Assembly (NCBI RefSeq): GCF_001640805.2
Contig: NC_066851.1
Location: 23,217,493-23,281,492, forward strand
Reading direction: 5' to 3'
DNA length: 64,000 bases
Source: Lates calcarifer
Taxonomy: Eukaryota > Chordata > Actinopteri > Centropomidae
Positions 51,850-61,670 of this stretch are shown here, one piece after another. Every line of letters starts with the position of its first letter. Positions within the stretch are counted from its first letter, which is position 1. The position numbers and the translations under genes were made by a program. The notes beneath the pieces are model-generated. The model had not been told where the DNA came from, did no database searches, and was given only the letters and a program-made list of their open reading frames with translations.

Positions 51850-52305
51850 AGGCAAGAGATTTAGGGGGAGTTTTTGTGAAGCTGATATTGTCTGATAAAT
51901 GATAAATGTCAAATATTTGAAGTTTCCTGCTTGATGCTTTTCTTCATCACACATGACCGTAAACTGAATATCTTTAGATTTTGGATTGTTGGTCAGACAA
52001 AACCAGACATCTGAAGATGTTACCTTGGTCTGCAGGAGAATATAATGGACACTTTTTCCTATTTTTGGACATTTGTAAACAAAACAAGTAACTGATTGAC
52101 CAAGACAAAACAGCAGATTAAACGATAATGAAAATAGACGTTTGTTGGGTTTGGACATTCTAAAGGTGTCATGTTGGATTCTGCGAAACTATAATTAGCA
52201 ATTTTATCTATTTTGACATCTTATAGACAAGGCTATTAATCAATTTAAAAGTAAAATTATCAGGCAATTAATCAATCTGGAAGTCATTGTTAGTTGCAGC
52301 TCTAG
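51850..52305 (-). repeat. GGGCTGCAACTAA-family repeat, near full length
   Basis: Contains ccgtaaactgaatatctttagattttggattgttggtcagacaaaac, then gacatctgaagatgttaccttggtctgcaggag, and ends gttagttgcagctctag. This is the best copy of the family in the window in reverse orientation. Confidence 0.7.
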
Positions 52306-52310
52306 TGTCA

Positions 52311-52382
52311 TGTACTGTACAGATTTATAAAGCCCTTTGAATTTGTGATTTTGGTTAACGTAAATAAAATTTGGCTTGACTT
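52311..52382 (+). repeat. LINE-like 3' tail fragment
   Basis: tttataaagccctttgaatttgtgatttt followed by aacgtaaataaaatttggcttgac resembles the 'taaagcgccttgag .. tatataaataaaatttgattgac' 3' ends of fish non-LTR elements. Very short. Confidence 0.4.
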
Positions 52383-52736
52383 TTACCTGAGGTAGCAGTG
52401 GTTTAAATACAGTCCTCACATACATCCTACATCCTAATGCAGCTTTCAGTTTGTGCCAGGATGACTTAATACAGCCAGTCTGCTTCATTCAGCACTGATC
52501 AAACTGACTCTGCTGTGTTTTAGGAAGCATCTGTGAAGTCGTACATCTCAATAAGCAACAAGGAAAAGATTCAGAAATAACCAACTCAGTTTCTGCCTGT
52601 TACATCACCAATGGCAACAATAAATACTCAAAGAGCCATCAATGCTTTTGTTCTTTCACCACCAGTAAAGAGACGAACCACAATCTGTCACCTTCAGAAA
52701 ATTTTGTAAATGTTCCACCAGGGTTACTTCACTTAC

Positions 52737-52921
52737 CTGTGCAAAGGGGAACCGGTATCCCCCTGTACAACCATCAGTTCCTCACTTTCTGTCTCCCTCT
52801 CCCTGACTAGCCGGCTAATGGCGAAAACACTCCAGTGCCACCACAACACATGAGGGAGAGCAAGACTACGGCGGCTGGTCAGGCGTATGGCACCCAAGCA
52901 CCAAAGCCATTCCCCGCCCAT
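52737..52921 (-). other. PPP2R5E: possible alternative 5' exon of PPP2R5E
   Basis: A perfect donor CACAG|gtaagt ends this stretch on the minus strand. It contains an open frame from an ATG at 52921 (MGGEWLWCLGAIRLTSRRSL ..), 61 codons plus two bases. Joined to exon 2 it runs in frame into the normal start (..LHR-A-M-SSAA). A candidate acceptor, or an intronic promoter, would have to lie in or beyond the pyrimidine-rich stretch at about 52975-53090. Not supported by any transcript that I can see. Confidence 0.3.
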
Positions 52922-53564
52922 GCCTCTTACATAAGAGACCAGATGACATCCAAACAGGCTCAGGGAGGGTGGGATTAAAGAACAAGGAGGAAAGAGAGAG
53001 GAGGGGGCACAGCGAGCAACAGGGAGAGCAACAGAAAGGGAGGAAGAGGAGGGAGGGAGGAAAGAGGAGAGAGGGAGGGAGCTGCCGTTCGACAGGAAGT
53101 CAACACATAGACAACAGCAAGTGTGTGAAAGGAGCTGAAGAGAGGGAACAAAATGCTCACACAGACATGTACAAGAACACAGACACGGGAGATGAAAAGG
53201 AGACTGGCAGGAGGAAAGCTCAAGGATCTCGCCTGTGGTCCAAAGTTAAAATCCAAACCCCTGAGATCTGCAAAAATCAAACATAACTGCAATACATCTA
53301 AACCCTGGCATGATTTCCACTAAAACAATTTTAACATGAATATAATGGATGAACAACTAGAAGTGAATTTACTCCTGATTCAACTCAGCTAAAAGAGAAA
53401 TCTGCTCAGAAAATTGCATCACACTGAACCACGAAAACACAACATTTGAGATGCGGCTCAACATTTCTGCTGATATTTAGTCTTATGATGAATATTATAT
53501 CTACAACCAACACCAGGATTTGATAAATAAAAACAAGAATATTATCCCTGAATCTTGACATTAT

Positions 53565-53735
53565 TAGAGCTGCAACTAATGATTTTTATATTAACTTAAT
53601 GAAGAGATTATTTGTATAAAATGTTAGTAGAGTAAAAAAGTCTTTTATCCAGACAACAGTCAAAAACCCAGAGATATTCATTTTACTGTCACTGAAGGAA
53701 AAAAAAATCATATTTAAGATACTGAGTAAATTACT
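53565..53735 (+). repeat. GGGCTGCAACTAA-family repeat copy
   Basis: Starts agagctgcaactaatgattt and contains cagagatattcattttactgtcactgaagg. Confidence 0.6.
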
Positions 53736-54117
53736 GTCATTTTGTGTTGCACTGGCCTGCATTATATTACTGAATTCAAAATAAAGAGAACAAAACTCTG
53801 AAACAGCTCTTAATTTAATGCAGTCCTCAATGATAAACATGTAATTACATTATTAACCTTGTAAAGGTAGAATTTAAGGCTGAGTAGTTGTATTAACTTG
53901 CAATAAATTGTGCAAGTGCATCTGCACAAGCGTGGCCACTGAATGTGTATATAATTGTTGCTTTAAATATGAACTGCACATGTACTGAAATGAATATTCA
54001 ACGGCTCTCTTTACAGCCTGTGGTTTGCATTTACAGAGGGGAGCTACAAAGCATCACTCATAATGACCTGACACAAGAAACTAAAAGAAATGTCCTTAAC
54101 CAAGTGCAGAAATAATG

Positions 54118-54340
54118 AATTGTTTCCCCAATTAATCAATTAATTGTTTGGTTTATAGAATATCAGAAAACAGTGAAAATAGCCAGTCACAGTTTACTAC
54201 AAGAATGCGTCTTAACATGTCTTGTTATGTCCATTTAACAGTCAAGAACTATTAAGTTTGTATTTGTGATATTTAATTTACTATTACAGGATTTAAAAAG
54301 GAAATATTCACATTTGAATAAGCAAGAGAATTTATATTAT
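54118..54340 (+). repeat. GGGCTGCAACTAA-family repeat copy
   Basis: aattaatcaattaattgtttggtttatagaatatcagaaaacagtgaaaat, then cttaacatgtcttgttatgtcc: the plus-strand order of the family, degenerate. Confidence 0.55.
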
Positions 54341-56075
54341 TTATTTTTTGATCAACACCATGATGCTGTGACACACTCAAAATATGACACTGAACATCGA
54401 TATTCACGTCCTGGGGTTTGCACTAACTGAGGAGAGCTACAAAGATAAATACAAGTTACAAGTCTTTAAATGTCCATAAAATCATGCTGTAAGTTTAAGC
54501 CAAAAACTGCTTCAACTTTGCTCCCATTACTGACTTCAAGTGAGTTCCATGCCTATCATAGCAAGAAATTATTTATGCGTAACAAGGAGGAGTGTTGTTT
54601 TTTTTTTTTTAACATATCAATTTCCAAGAATTAATGGATAAGAAGTCCCACTATTTATTCTATCAGTATGAATCCCAGTTCACTATTGACTGAATGCTGC
54701 AATCTGACAGAACATCTAATTGGTGTGATTCATTCATGAGATAATTATGCTGTTCACAGTCAAGAACAAATGAACTCAGCAACTTTCAAACACACACACG
54801 CACACAGCCATACAGAGCTGATAAGGAGGAAGCGGTTACTACACCAGCGTCATCATAAATACAGGAGACTTTGGATGTTAAGCTATCACAGTTGTGGCTG
54901 GACCTGCCCTCAACCTAGTGTGTGACATTCAGAAACCTTGAGGATGAGCCAGCATGACAGTACCAATACTATGAGTACACCTTAACAAATACCATCACAT
55001 TCAACACACAACGCCACACCTGGCTTCTGGCATGCTGCTGTCGTTTACACACAACTGACAGGGCAGAGGCCAAGTGGAAATAAAAGTAAAAGTGTGAGCT
55101 GACAGAAGAAGTCCTGTACATTCCATCAGCCCTTAACTTTATCTTTCTGTATCCACCTTTCACTCATCACCATGTTTCTCCCTCTCATCACCCATGTTAC
55201 TACAGTGTCATTAGTGGTGATGTTGGCAAATACATGAAAACAGGACAGTCCTGTGGCATATTTAGAGGCAGGAGTTTGTCAGACACCGTATCTTAGCGCA
55301 AAGCCAGTCAAAGTTCATATCGGATTATCACCACACATTTGACAGTTGGCTTCACTTGACAGGAAAGCTAAACTTGTCTCAGGCCAGATTCACAAAGGCT
55401 TTTTTCAACCCATGAGGATTAAACATCAGCATTCACTTTTAAGCAAACCTGCCCATGACCGTCCTGACATCAGCTCTGCCTGGAAAGACCAGCCACTAAG
55501 CCACCACCTACGCCAAACAGCATAATAAAGATTATATCCATTTTCAATGCAATTTGATGTTACATATTTACTGTTATCAGCTAGAGCAGCAAAATAGGCC
55601 ATCGGCTGCATAAGGTCAAAAATCAAGCCGTTTAGGAGAGCTGGCGTTAGCTTGGCCATGTTGGGGCCTGGCAGCAGCAGAATATTCAAAACTTGACAGC
55701 GCGATAACCCTCACTTGCGTTAGCTAGCTAGCAACGTTAGCTTCCCGATTAACCGTTACAAAGCGTCTGAATTTAACGCATATGGCGGGACCTAGTTGTC
55801 CCCTCATAGCACATAAAGCACTTAAAAACAATTAACATGGAGACAAAGCAGCCTTTTATCAAAGCTGTCAAGCTTTATTTCAGAAAACGGTATTTTAGGT
55901 AGCTAGCTAACGTCAGTGCTACGGCTATCGCGGGTTAGCTCAAGTTGAACATGTAGCTTTAGCTTATTAGCCGCCGCCAGCTCGCATTCTGTGCAAAGGA
56001 AACACAAGAAGCTGATATAAACACAGTGAATAGATCACATCTAAATTTACATGTGTGCTAATAAAATAACGTTAC

Positions 56076-56273
56076 CTGGGCGGGCTTGGGCGATCACCCA
56101 TCATCCCAGATGTAAATAACAGGGGCAGTGCTAATGCTGCTACCGTTAGCTAGCGCTCACAGACTGACAGACCGACTGGGCTGGGAAATACACACCGTCC
56201 CGAGTCCCGACCCGAGCCCGACAAGCTGCAGCCGACCGAGTGGCTGTTAGCTCTCCAATCGCAGTACTTTACC
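56076..56273 (-). other. PPP2R5E: PPP2R5E noncoding first exon (5'UTR), CpG-rich
   Basis: On the minus strand a donor cccgcccag|gtaacg ends this exon, which lies in GC- and CpG-rich DNA at the head of the gene. A second donor, gatcaag|gtaaag, at 56273 would end an alternative first exon lying further upstream. Two consecutive ATGs (56104-56099) in this exon are in frame with the main start when it is joined to exon 2. Confidence 0.6.
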
Positions 56274-56639
56274 TTGATCCTCTGCGGTTCGCAACGGAGA
56301 CGGCGGCGTGAGGAGTTATCCTATGTTTGGAAATCTAGCGGGCTAACTGTTAGGCTACCTCCAGCTCGGTGCGAACAGCCTTTCCCAAGCAGCGGCGGAG
56401 CAGCAGGAAAATCTTGGCCTGAAACAGCCAAACCCACGAGTACCTTTTTTTCCTTCCAACGGAATAATCCTCAAACTTCCATTAATAACAAAATACGGCT
56501 ATATAAAACGATTAGGTTAACGCAATTACATTCCTGTTACTGATTCAATTGCTTGTCTTCCCTAAACCCCTGGATTTTGGTGTTTTCCTCAGCTCGTTTA
56601 TGATTCGGGGCTGCTTCTTTTCACCCTATTGTCAACACT

Positions 56640-57090
56640 GCTGGGTTGAGACCATGGCACACATAACAGAGACGCACCGTAGCGTGCTTGACCGGGGTTC
56701 AGGTCGACGTACGACGCCGATTGGTTGCTGGCGGCGATGTCAGCCGCTCTGATTGGACAGCGGCGGTTGTCAATCACCGCGGAGGGAAACGAGGCTCTGA
56801 ATCCGTCGGTTAGGTGGAGGAGAAGGGACAAGGAAAGAGATCGGGGCAGAAAGCAGAGTGCTCTATGTGAATGTGTGTGTGTGAGTGTGTGTGCGAGGTT
56901 TTCACCACACAGCGTGCAGGAATGAGGCTAAACCTGTCCGAGGCCCAGCCCTGCGCTTCAGCACTCTTTACCCGCACTTTGACGGTCGATTCACTGCAGA
57001 TTTTAACCAGCTCCAGAGCCGAAGCAGCGCTGTGCGAAGGAAGAGTGGATTTCTGTGCAAGCCCAGAGATTACAGAGGGATAGGTTTGCA
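56640..57090. promoter_or_regulatory. PPP2R5E: CpG island and likely PPP2R5E promoter with paired CCAAT boxes
   Basis: CpG-dense sequence with two inverted CCAAT boxes (gccgattggttg near 56718 and tctgattggacag near 56748) about 30 bp apart, a spacing typical of NF-Y promoters. It lies directly upstream of the two candidate first exons of PPP2R5E. A divergent plus-strand transcript is possible but unproven. Confidence 0.5.
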
Positions 57091-57429
57091 AGAGGGGAGT
57101 TACATAACTACAATATATAGATCTACTATGAATATAGCCAACGCTAGAGCACCTCCATGGGCGTACATTTTAGGGGGGTTGAAGGGGGCAACGTGTTCCC
57201 ACCCTTCACCTAAAAAAGCTAAATAATAAAAAAAAGCGACATAGAGCTGATATACAGTATATCAGAATCTATAGAGTTAAGGTAAACCTATTCCATCGTC
57301 AGATCAGACTTACATAGATACCTCAAATAACAAATATTATACAGAAAAAATAAAAATCTCATAACTACTTTATTTCATGACTAATTTGTCATTGCATGAA
57401 AAAAATGCCCATTGGAGGCTGTTTCCCAT

Positions 57430-57787
57430 AGGGCCGTGCAATAAAATGATCATTATCACAATATAGAATTATATTGTGATTTAAAACTATAATTTTCCTC
57501 GATAGAAATATAAAAAATGTTCAATAAATCACTGATCAATTTTCTTGCACAGAAACGAACCACTCACGTTGCTCAGATCTGTGAGATGTTTCACTGTTTA
57601 AAAACACAGTTAACCATCTGATTCCTTTAACTTTCACCCAGGAACAAAAAAAGAAAGAAGAAAAAAAACAGCCTGTGAGCTTGAAAGAAATAATAGTTTG
57701 ACATTTATCAATGTGATAATTTATCAATATCAACCGATATGAACATTTTTATCATGATAACATTTTTGGTCGTATCACCCATCCCTA
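57430..57787. mobile_element. MITE-like repeat with 'tagggatgggtgata' ends
   Basis: The left end tagggccgtgcaataaaatgatcattatcac and the right end tcatgataacatttttggtcgtatcacccatcccta are imperfect inverted copies. The interior is AT-rich with repeated atcatta/gataat words. I recall this type (TAGGGcTGtGCgATA..) as a common fish non-autonomous element. Confidence 0.55.
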
Positions 57788-57877
57788 GTTTCTAATATTC
57801 ATTCCGGTCCAAAATCTTGTTTTTGTGGTTACGTAAAAGACAAAACCGCTTAACAAAGGTGGAGGAGCCGTTAAAAG

Positions 57878-58085
57878 ACTGGTGTGTAGGATTTAGTGGC
57901 ATCTAGTGGTGAGGTTGCAGATTACAGCCAACTGACCATCATCCCTCCCTTTCCAAGCATGTGTCCATTCTGGGCTACCATAGAAACATGGTGGATTCTG
58001 TTTTGGAGGATTTGCTCCCTATGTAGATAGGAAGGGCTTATTCTAAGCTAACAAAAACTTAATTTCTGCAAAGAGAGCCTCCTAA
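57878..58085 (+). repeat. 'gtgtgtaggatttagtggcatctag' dispersed repeat, 5' part
   Basis: ggtgtgtaggatttagtggcatctagtggtgaggttgcagatt.. then ..tctgggctaccatagaaacatgg.. then ..gctccctatgtagatagg follow the order of a repeat common in percomorph genomes, as recalled. The 3' end appears to be missing. Confidence 0.65.
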
Positions 58086-58732
58086 AAAGATGAGCTCCAG
58101 CAGGCCGGTCATCGAGAATCACTGATCTGGCATCAGATGAATGTAAAATAATTACACATAGGCAGCCAGTGACAACACTCGACACACGTCCTGATTGATT
58201 ATGTTACAGGAAATACTGATAAAGTCAGATGCACAGACCTTTGTAGCATTAGAGATGTTAATGGTTATCTAATGTGCTGCTGTATATTCAACATGAAAAT
58301 ATTTTGTTTTGAAGAGACCACACCTGTTCACACCTGTTCACACCTCCGGTGACAGATCCACACTGACTTCATCTCTGTGTGGATATAAGAGAGAATACAA
58401 ACGATCATTATGCAAAATACTGGAAACAAACATGTCATTTTTTCTTAATACAACACTGTTCTTTTGTTAAATATGTCTAAACAATTTCTCTAATTTTAAA
58501 GCAGGCCTAAAATGTGCACTGATTTATAATAAACGGTAAAGAAAACAGACTTTAAATAAATCCAGAGATCCAAAGGTGAGAGTCACACACTGATAATACC
58601 TGTTTCTCAGTGCAGAAATGACAGACTGTGATGTGGAGCAGTCGAAGACACTCCTACACAAACCATCAAAAACCTGGATAATGTTGGAGTCATACAGGGA
58701 TATTAATAACCAGGTTATGTTCTTGAATTAAG

Positions 58733-58780
58733 ATGGCTTTAATCTTCAGATTAATCTTTAATCTTGAAGATTAAAGCCAT
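58733..58780. repeat. 16-bp perfect inverted repeat, 16-nt spacer
   Basis: atggctttaatcttca at 58733-58748 is exactly reverse-complemented at 58765-58780. It would form a stable short hairpin. Confidence 0.85.
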
Positions 58781-58962
58781 GAGAAGACATGACAGTAAAG
58801 GTGCTGACAGATGTCAGTTCAGTTTTTTACTTATACATTTTTTTATTTTTAAATAATAACTGTATTTTTTAATGTGAAAACTACAAATGTTGCAAAAACA
58901 CATAACGTGAATGAGTTTGTTTCAACAGCCTGAATCACTGCATGATTTCTCCTGAGCTACAT

Positions 58963-58963
<1 letters not shown>

Positions 58964-59030
<67 letters not shown>
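58964..59030 (+). repeat. (CA)n microsatellite
   Basis: A 67-nt pure CA run. Confidence 0.95.
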
Positions 59031-59035
<5 letters not shown>

Positions 59036-59179
59036 CACACACTTGCACTGCCAATCATGTTATTCCACACTTTGTCATTTGAGAGCGATAGCTGCTCTCT
59101 CAGCATGATCCTGCTGTGCTGGGCGGCTCCTGTGGATAGATGAATCACTGCAGCTTTAAAGGAGAAACAGTACACACAC

Positions 59180-59180
<1 letters not shown>

Positions 59181-59219
<39 letters not shown>
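59181..59219 (+). repeat. (AAT)13 microsatellite
   Basis: A 39-nt pure trinucleotide run. Confidence 0.95.
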
Positions 59220-59439
59220 ATTTGGAAAACATATTCAAAATGTATTTAAAAATGAAAACCTCATACTCTGTATTCTGTCTGTCTGTTAGTATACTGTACT
59301 TCTAGGAAATTAAACAACACTTGCATAAATACACATTAATCAAACTTTTTTCTCCAAATATTTAATATTTCATTTTTTAGAGTTACTGTACAGAACAGTA
59401 AACCAGACAATTATGAGGATCTGTCAGTGCAACACAAAC

Positions 59440-59620
59440 AGGGCTGCAAATAATTTCTATTATCGTTTAATCTACCAATTATTTTCTTGATTGATTGACC
59501 TATCATGTCGATGAAATAGCAACTGTTTATTACTGTGAAAATGTCCATGATTTAGTCTCATTCAGACCTGATCATTCAGTTTACTGTGATATAAAACAGA
59601 AAAGCAGCAAATTCTCTGGA
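59440..59620 (+). repeat. GGGCTGCAACTAA-family repeat copy
   Basis: Starts agggctgcaaataatttctattatcg, then accaattattttcttgattgattg. It lies at the 3' end of WDR89 and may include that gene's polyadenylation site (TTTATT on plus at about 59526). Confidence 0.6.
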
Positions 59621-59692
59621 ATTGCGACATGATTCCAGACTCAGGATTTCTTTCCTGATGGACTGTGATCAGTGACTGTTGTCAAGTCTTTG

Positions 59693-60829
59693 TTACGTTG
59701 CCTTCTTCTCCCTCTGGTAGCCATGTTTTTTATGCGGTCTGGATTTGAGTCTCAAAGCTGATTGGCTCTTCAGTGACTCCCTTTTTTCCGTCGTGAGCTC
59801 CTCCCCTCCTGGTTTCCACAGCAACAGCTGAGCATCCTCTCCCCCAGTGACCAGCGCCTCCCCCGCAGCGTCCCACAGGAAGCAGCGTACTGTGGAGGTG
59901 TGGCCACCCTCCAGGCTCCTCAGCAGACGGAGCCCCCTGTTGTCACACTCCATCAGGTGGAGATCCCCGCTGTTCTTCCCTCCGACCACCAGCAGCTTCT
60001 GCGCCTCCTCCAGCCACCTCCCCCCCACCAGGTAATCCACGCCTCCTCCGTCAGCCAGCGGAGTCAGGCTGCGAGCGTCGGAGGTGCTGAAGATGGTGAG
60101 AGGCTCCTCTGTGTCCAGCTGGCCCAGGTCCCACAGGTGTAGCCCCTCGTCGTGGCTGAGGCACAGCAGCTGGGTGTAATCCGCTCCGGACCAGCAGACC
60201 GAGCCGGCGGAGGAGTCGCTGTTGCAGGTGGCCAGCAGCGCCTCCTCCTCGGCTCCCCGGCTCAGGTCGAAAACATTAACGAGGCCGTCTGTGGAGCCAG
60301 AGGCCAGGCGGTCTTTGTCTTGGGGGTGGAAGCACACCTGTGTGATGTCATCACTGTGTGACTCAGAGTACACCCCGAGAAGTCCACCACCTGGTTTCCT
60401 GATGTCCCAGAAAACCAGAAAGCTGTCCTCCTCGTTTATCTGCTCCGTGCCTGCACACAGGAGCGTGTCGCTGCAGCTCAGGTCGAAGCTGCAGTAGCTG
60501 TGTGATGGGTCACTTTTAAACATCTGGACCGCCTCCTTCCCGGGGCGGCGGATGTCCCATCCCCGGACCGTCCCATCAGCAGATCCAGAGTAGAGGAGGT
60601 CAGGGGAGCTGTGGGCGAAAGTTACCCCACAAAGTGGACCACTGTGGCCCAGATACTCTCCCATGAGGCTGAGAGTGTCCTTGTTGTGCAGGTGGATGGT
60701 GAAGTTGGAGCAGGCCACTGCCAGCAGGCCGGTCGGCTGCAGGGCGACGTGCAGCAGGTAGGTGGGTTCCTCTGGGCGAGACCGCCGAGCGATGGACAAA
60801 CCTTTGAGCTTCTCCTCCAAACACTCCAT
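59693..60829 (-). CDS. WDR89: WD repeat-containing protein 89
   Basis: An uninterrupted frame of 378 codons (human about 387) encodes a WD40 beta-propeller. WD-type strand ends are visible at 91 (GWDIRR), 141 (FWDIRK), 187 (VFDLS), 233 (LWDLG) and 338 (LWKPG). Signature stretches recalled from human WDR89 are present: EEPTYLL near 20, CAGTEQINEE at 125, SHSDDITQVCFHP at 157, STDGLVNVFD at 179, and TGGEDAQLLLWKPG at 328. The tail is basic (RLKSRPHKKHGYQREKKA). The gene lies directly upstream of PPP2R5E in the same orientation, as in human, which supports orthology. Two WDxR motifs (91-94, 141-144) resemble those of CUL4-DDB1 substrate receptors. The molecular role is otherwise poorly known. 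The coding part is one exon; a cccatcag acceptor lies 11 nt before the ATG. GC content is clearly above that of its surroundings. Confidence 0.95.
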   Translation of the reverse strand: MECLEEKLKGLSIARRSRPEEPTYLLHVALQPTGLLAVACSNFTIHLHNKDTLSLMGEYLGHSGPLCGVTFAHSSPDLLYSGSADGTVRGWDIRRPGKEAVQMFKSDPSHSYCSFDLSCSDTLLCAGTEQINEEDSFLVFWDIRKPGGGLLGVYSESHSDDITQVCFHPQDKDRLASGSTDGLVNVFDLSRGAEEEALLATCNSDSSAGSVCWSGADYTQLLCLSHDEGLHLWDLGQLDTEEPLTIFSTSDARSLTPLADGGGVDYLVGGRWLEEAQKLLVVGGKNSGDLHLMECDNRGLRLLRSLEGGHTSTVRCFLWDAAGEALVTGGEDAQLLLWKPGGEELTTEKRESLKSQSALRLKSRPHKKHGYQREKKAT

Positions 60830-61385
60830 GGCAGCTCAGCCTGATGGGATGCAACCACACAAGAAATAATATAATACAAGAATTAATTTAATACATTCAG
60901 ACAGAGAAACACACCACGTCTCCCACATCTTATGTGGCAAGATTCAATCCAAACTTCAGTAAAATTACCACATCACTTTTGATGTTAAAGGAATCACTAG
61001 AAAAGACTTTGCAATTCGGCACAGTCAATACAACAAGCAGTGATTATTCAAGTAACAGTGATCAGCACAAGCCAGTTATTCACATCGTCTTCTTCCACTT
61101 TTGTACATTTCAGTGTGAGACCCTCTTAAATAACGTGTCATTAGGTGAATGAGGCTTTTGCCGAATTCATCACAGCAACATACCAATCAGTTAAAAGTAA
61201 AGTCGTATTCAGTGTGATGGTTATGTTTGCCATTAAACGAAGAAACAAAAAAATCAACAAGTTTTTAAATGGAGTTTGGCGTCATCTTACGTCTTTTGAT
61301 AGATTCGAGCAGAAATCGGATCACCATCACTTTTGAAACCAGTCATTGTGCATGTGTTTAATGTGTTGTGTGTTGTTATTTTCAC

Positions 61386-61670
61386 CTACGTTCTCTCTAG
61401 AAATTTCCACAAATGAAGAAAAATCGACCGCAAACTTTGTTGAAACTATTTGGACGCGTCTGTCTCCATTCTGGACAAAACACCGGAAAACACAAAAACG
61501 CGTTTAAGACCTATGCTAACGCTAATGTTAATCTAAAAACCCTTTAATATCTAGCAGTAATGTAATCACATTACTTTGACTCAAAACACACATGGAGGAT
61601 ATAAGCTGTGTTACAATATTTACCGCCCGCACGGAACACTCCCTCGACAAAAGGTTCCGCCGTTCGAAAA
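61386..61670 (-). other. WDR89: probable noncoding first exon of WDR89
   Basis: The minus-strand donor cgtag|gtgaaaat at 61386 can pair with the acceptor cccatcag|GCTGAGCTGCC directly before the WDR89 start codon. The upstream end is uncertain; the CG-containing stretch at about 61620-61670 is a plausible start region. Confidence 0.45.

Larger units (their letters stand above)
47293..56075 (-). other. PPP2R5E: PPP2R5E intron 1, about 8.8 kb
   Basis: Contains several copies of dispersed repeats (50.6, 51.9, 53.6 and 54.1 kb), a LINE-tail-like fragment (52.3 kb) and a possible alternative leader exon (52.74-52.92 kb). Otherwise AT-rich DNA with no gene recognised. Confidence 0.6.
58086..59510. 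other. intergenic between PPP2R5E promoter and WDR89 3' end
   Basis: No gene recognised. Holds a 16-bp perfect inverted repeat (58733-58780), a CA microsatellite and an AAT microsatellite, with AT-rich DNA between. Confidence 0.55.

Noticed and set aside
55426..55689. 87-codon minus-strand frame just inside PPP2R5E intron 1 (contains MAKLTPALLNGLIFDLMQP)
   Set aside because: It lies near the promoter and has a donor-like gtaaat, but no homologue is known to me and the frame is short. A transcript would be needed.
56725..57226. Plus-strand frames of 66-113 codons in the CpG island
   Set aside because: High GC lengthens chance frames; three overlap in different frames and none resembles a known protein. 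Kept only as a hint of possible divergent transcription.
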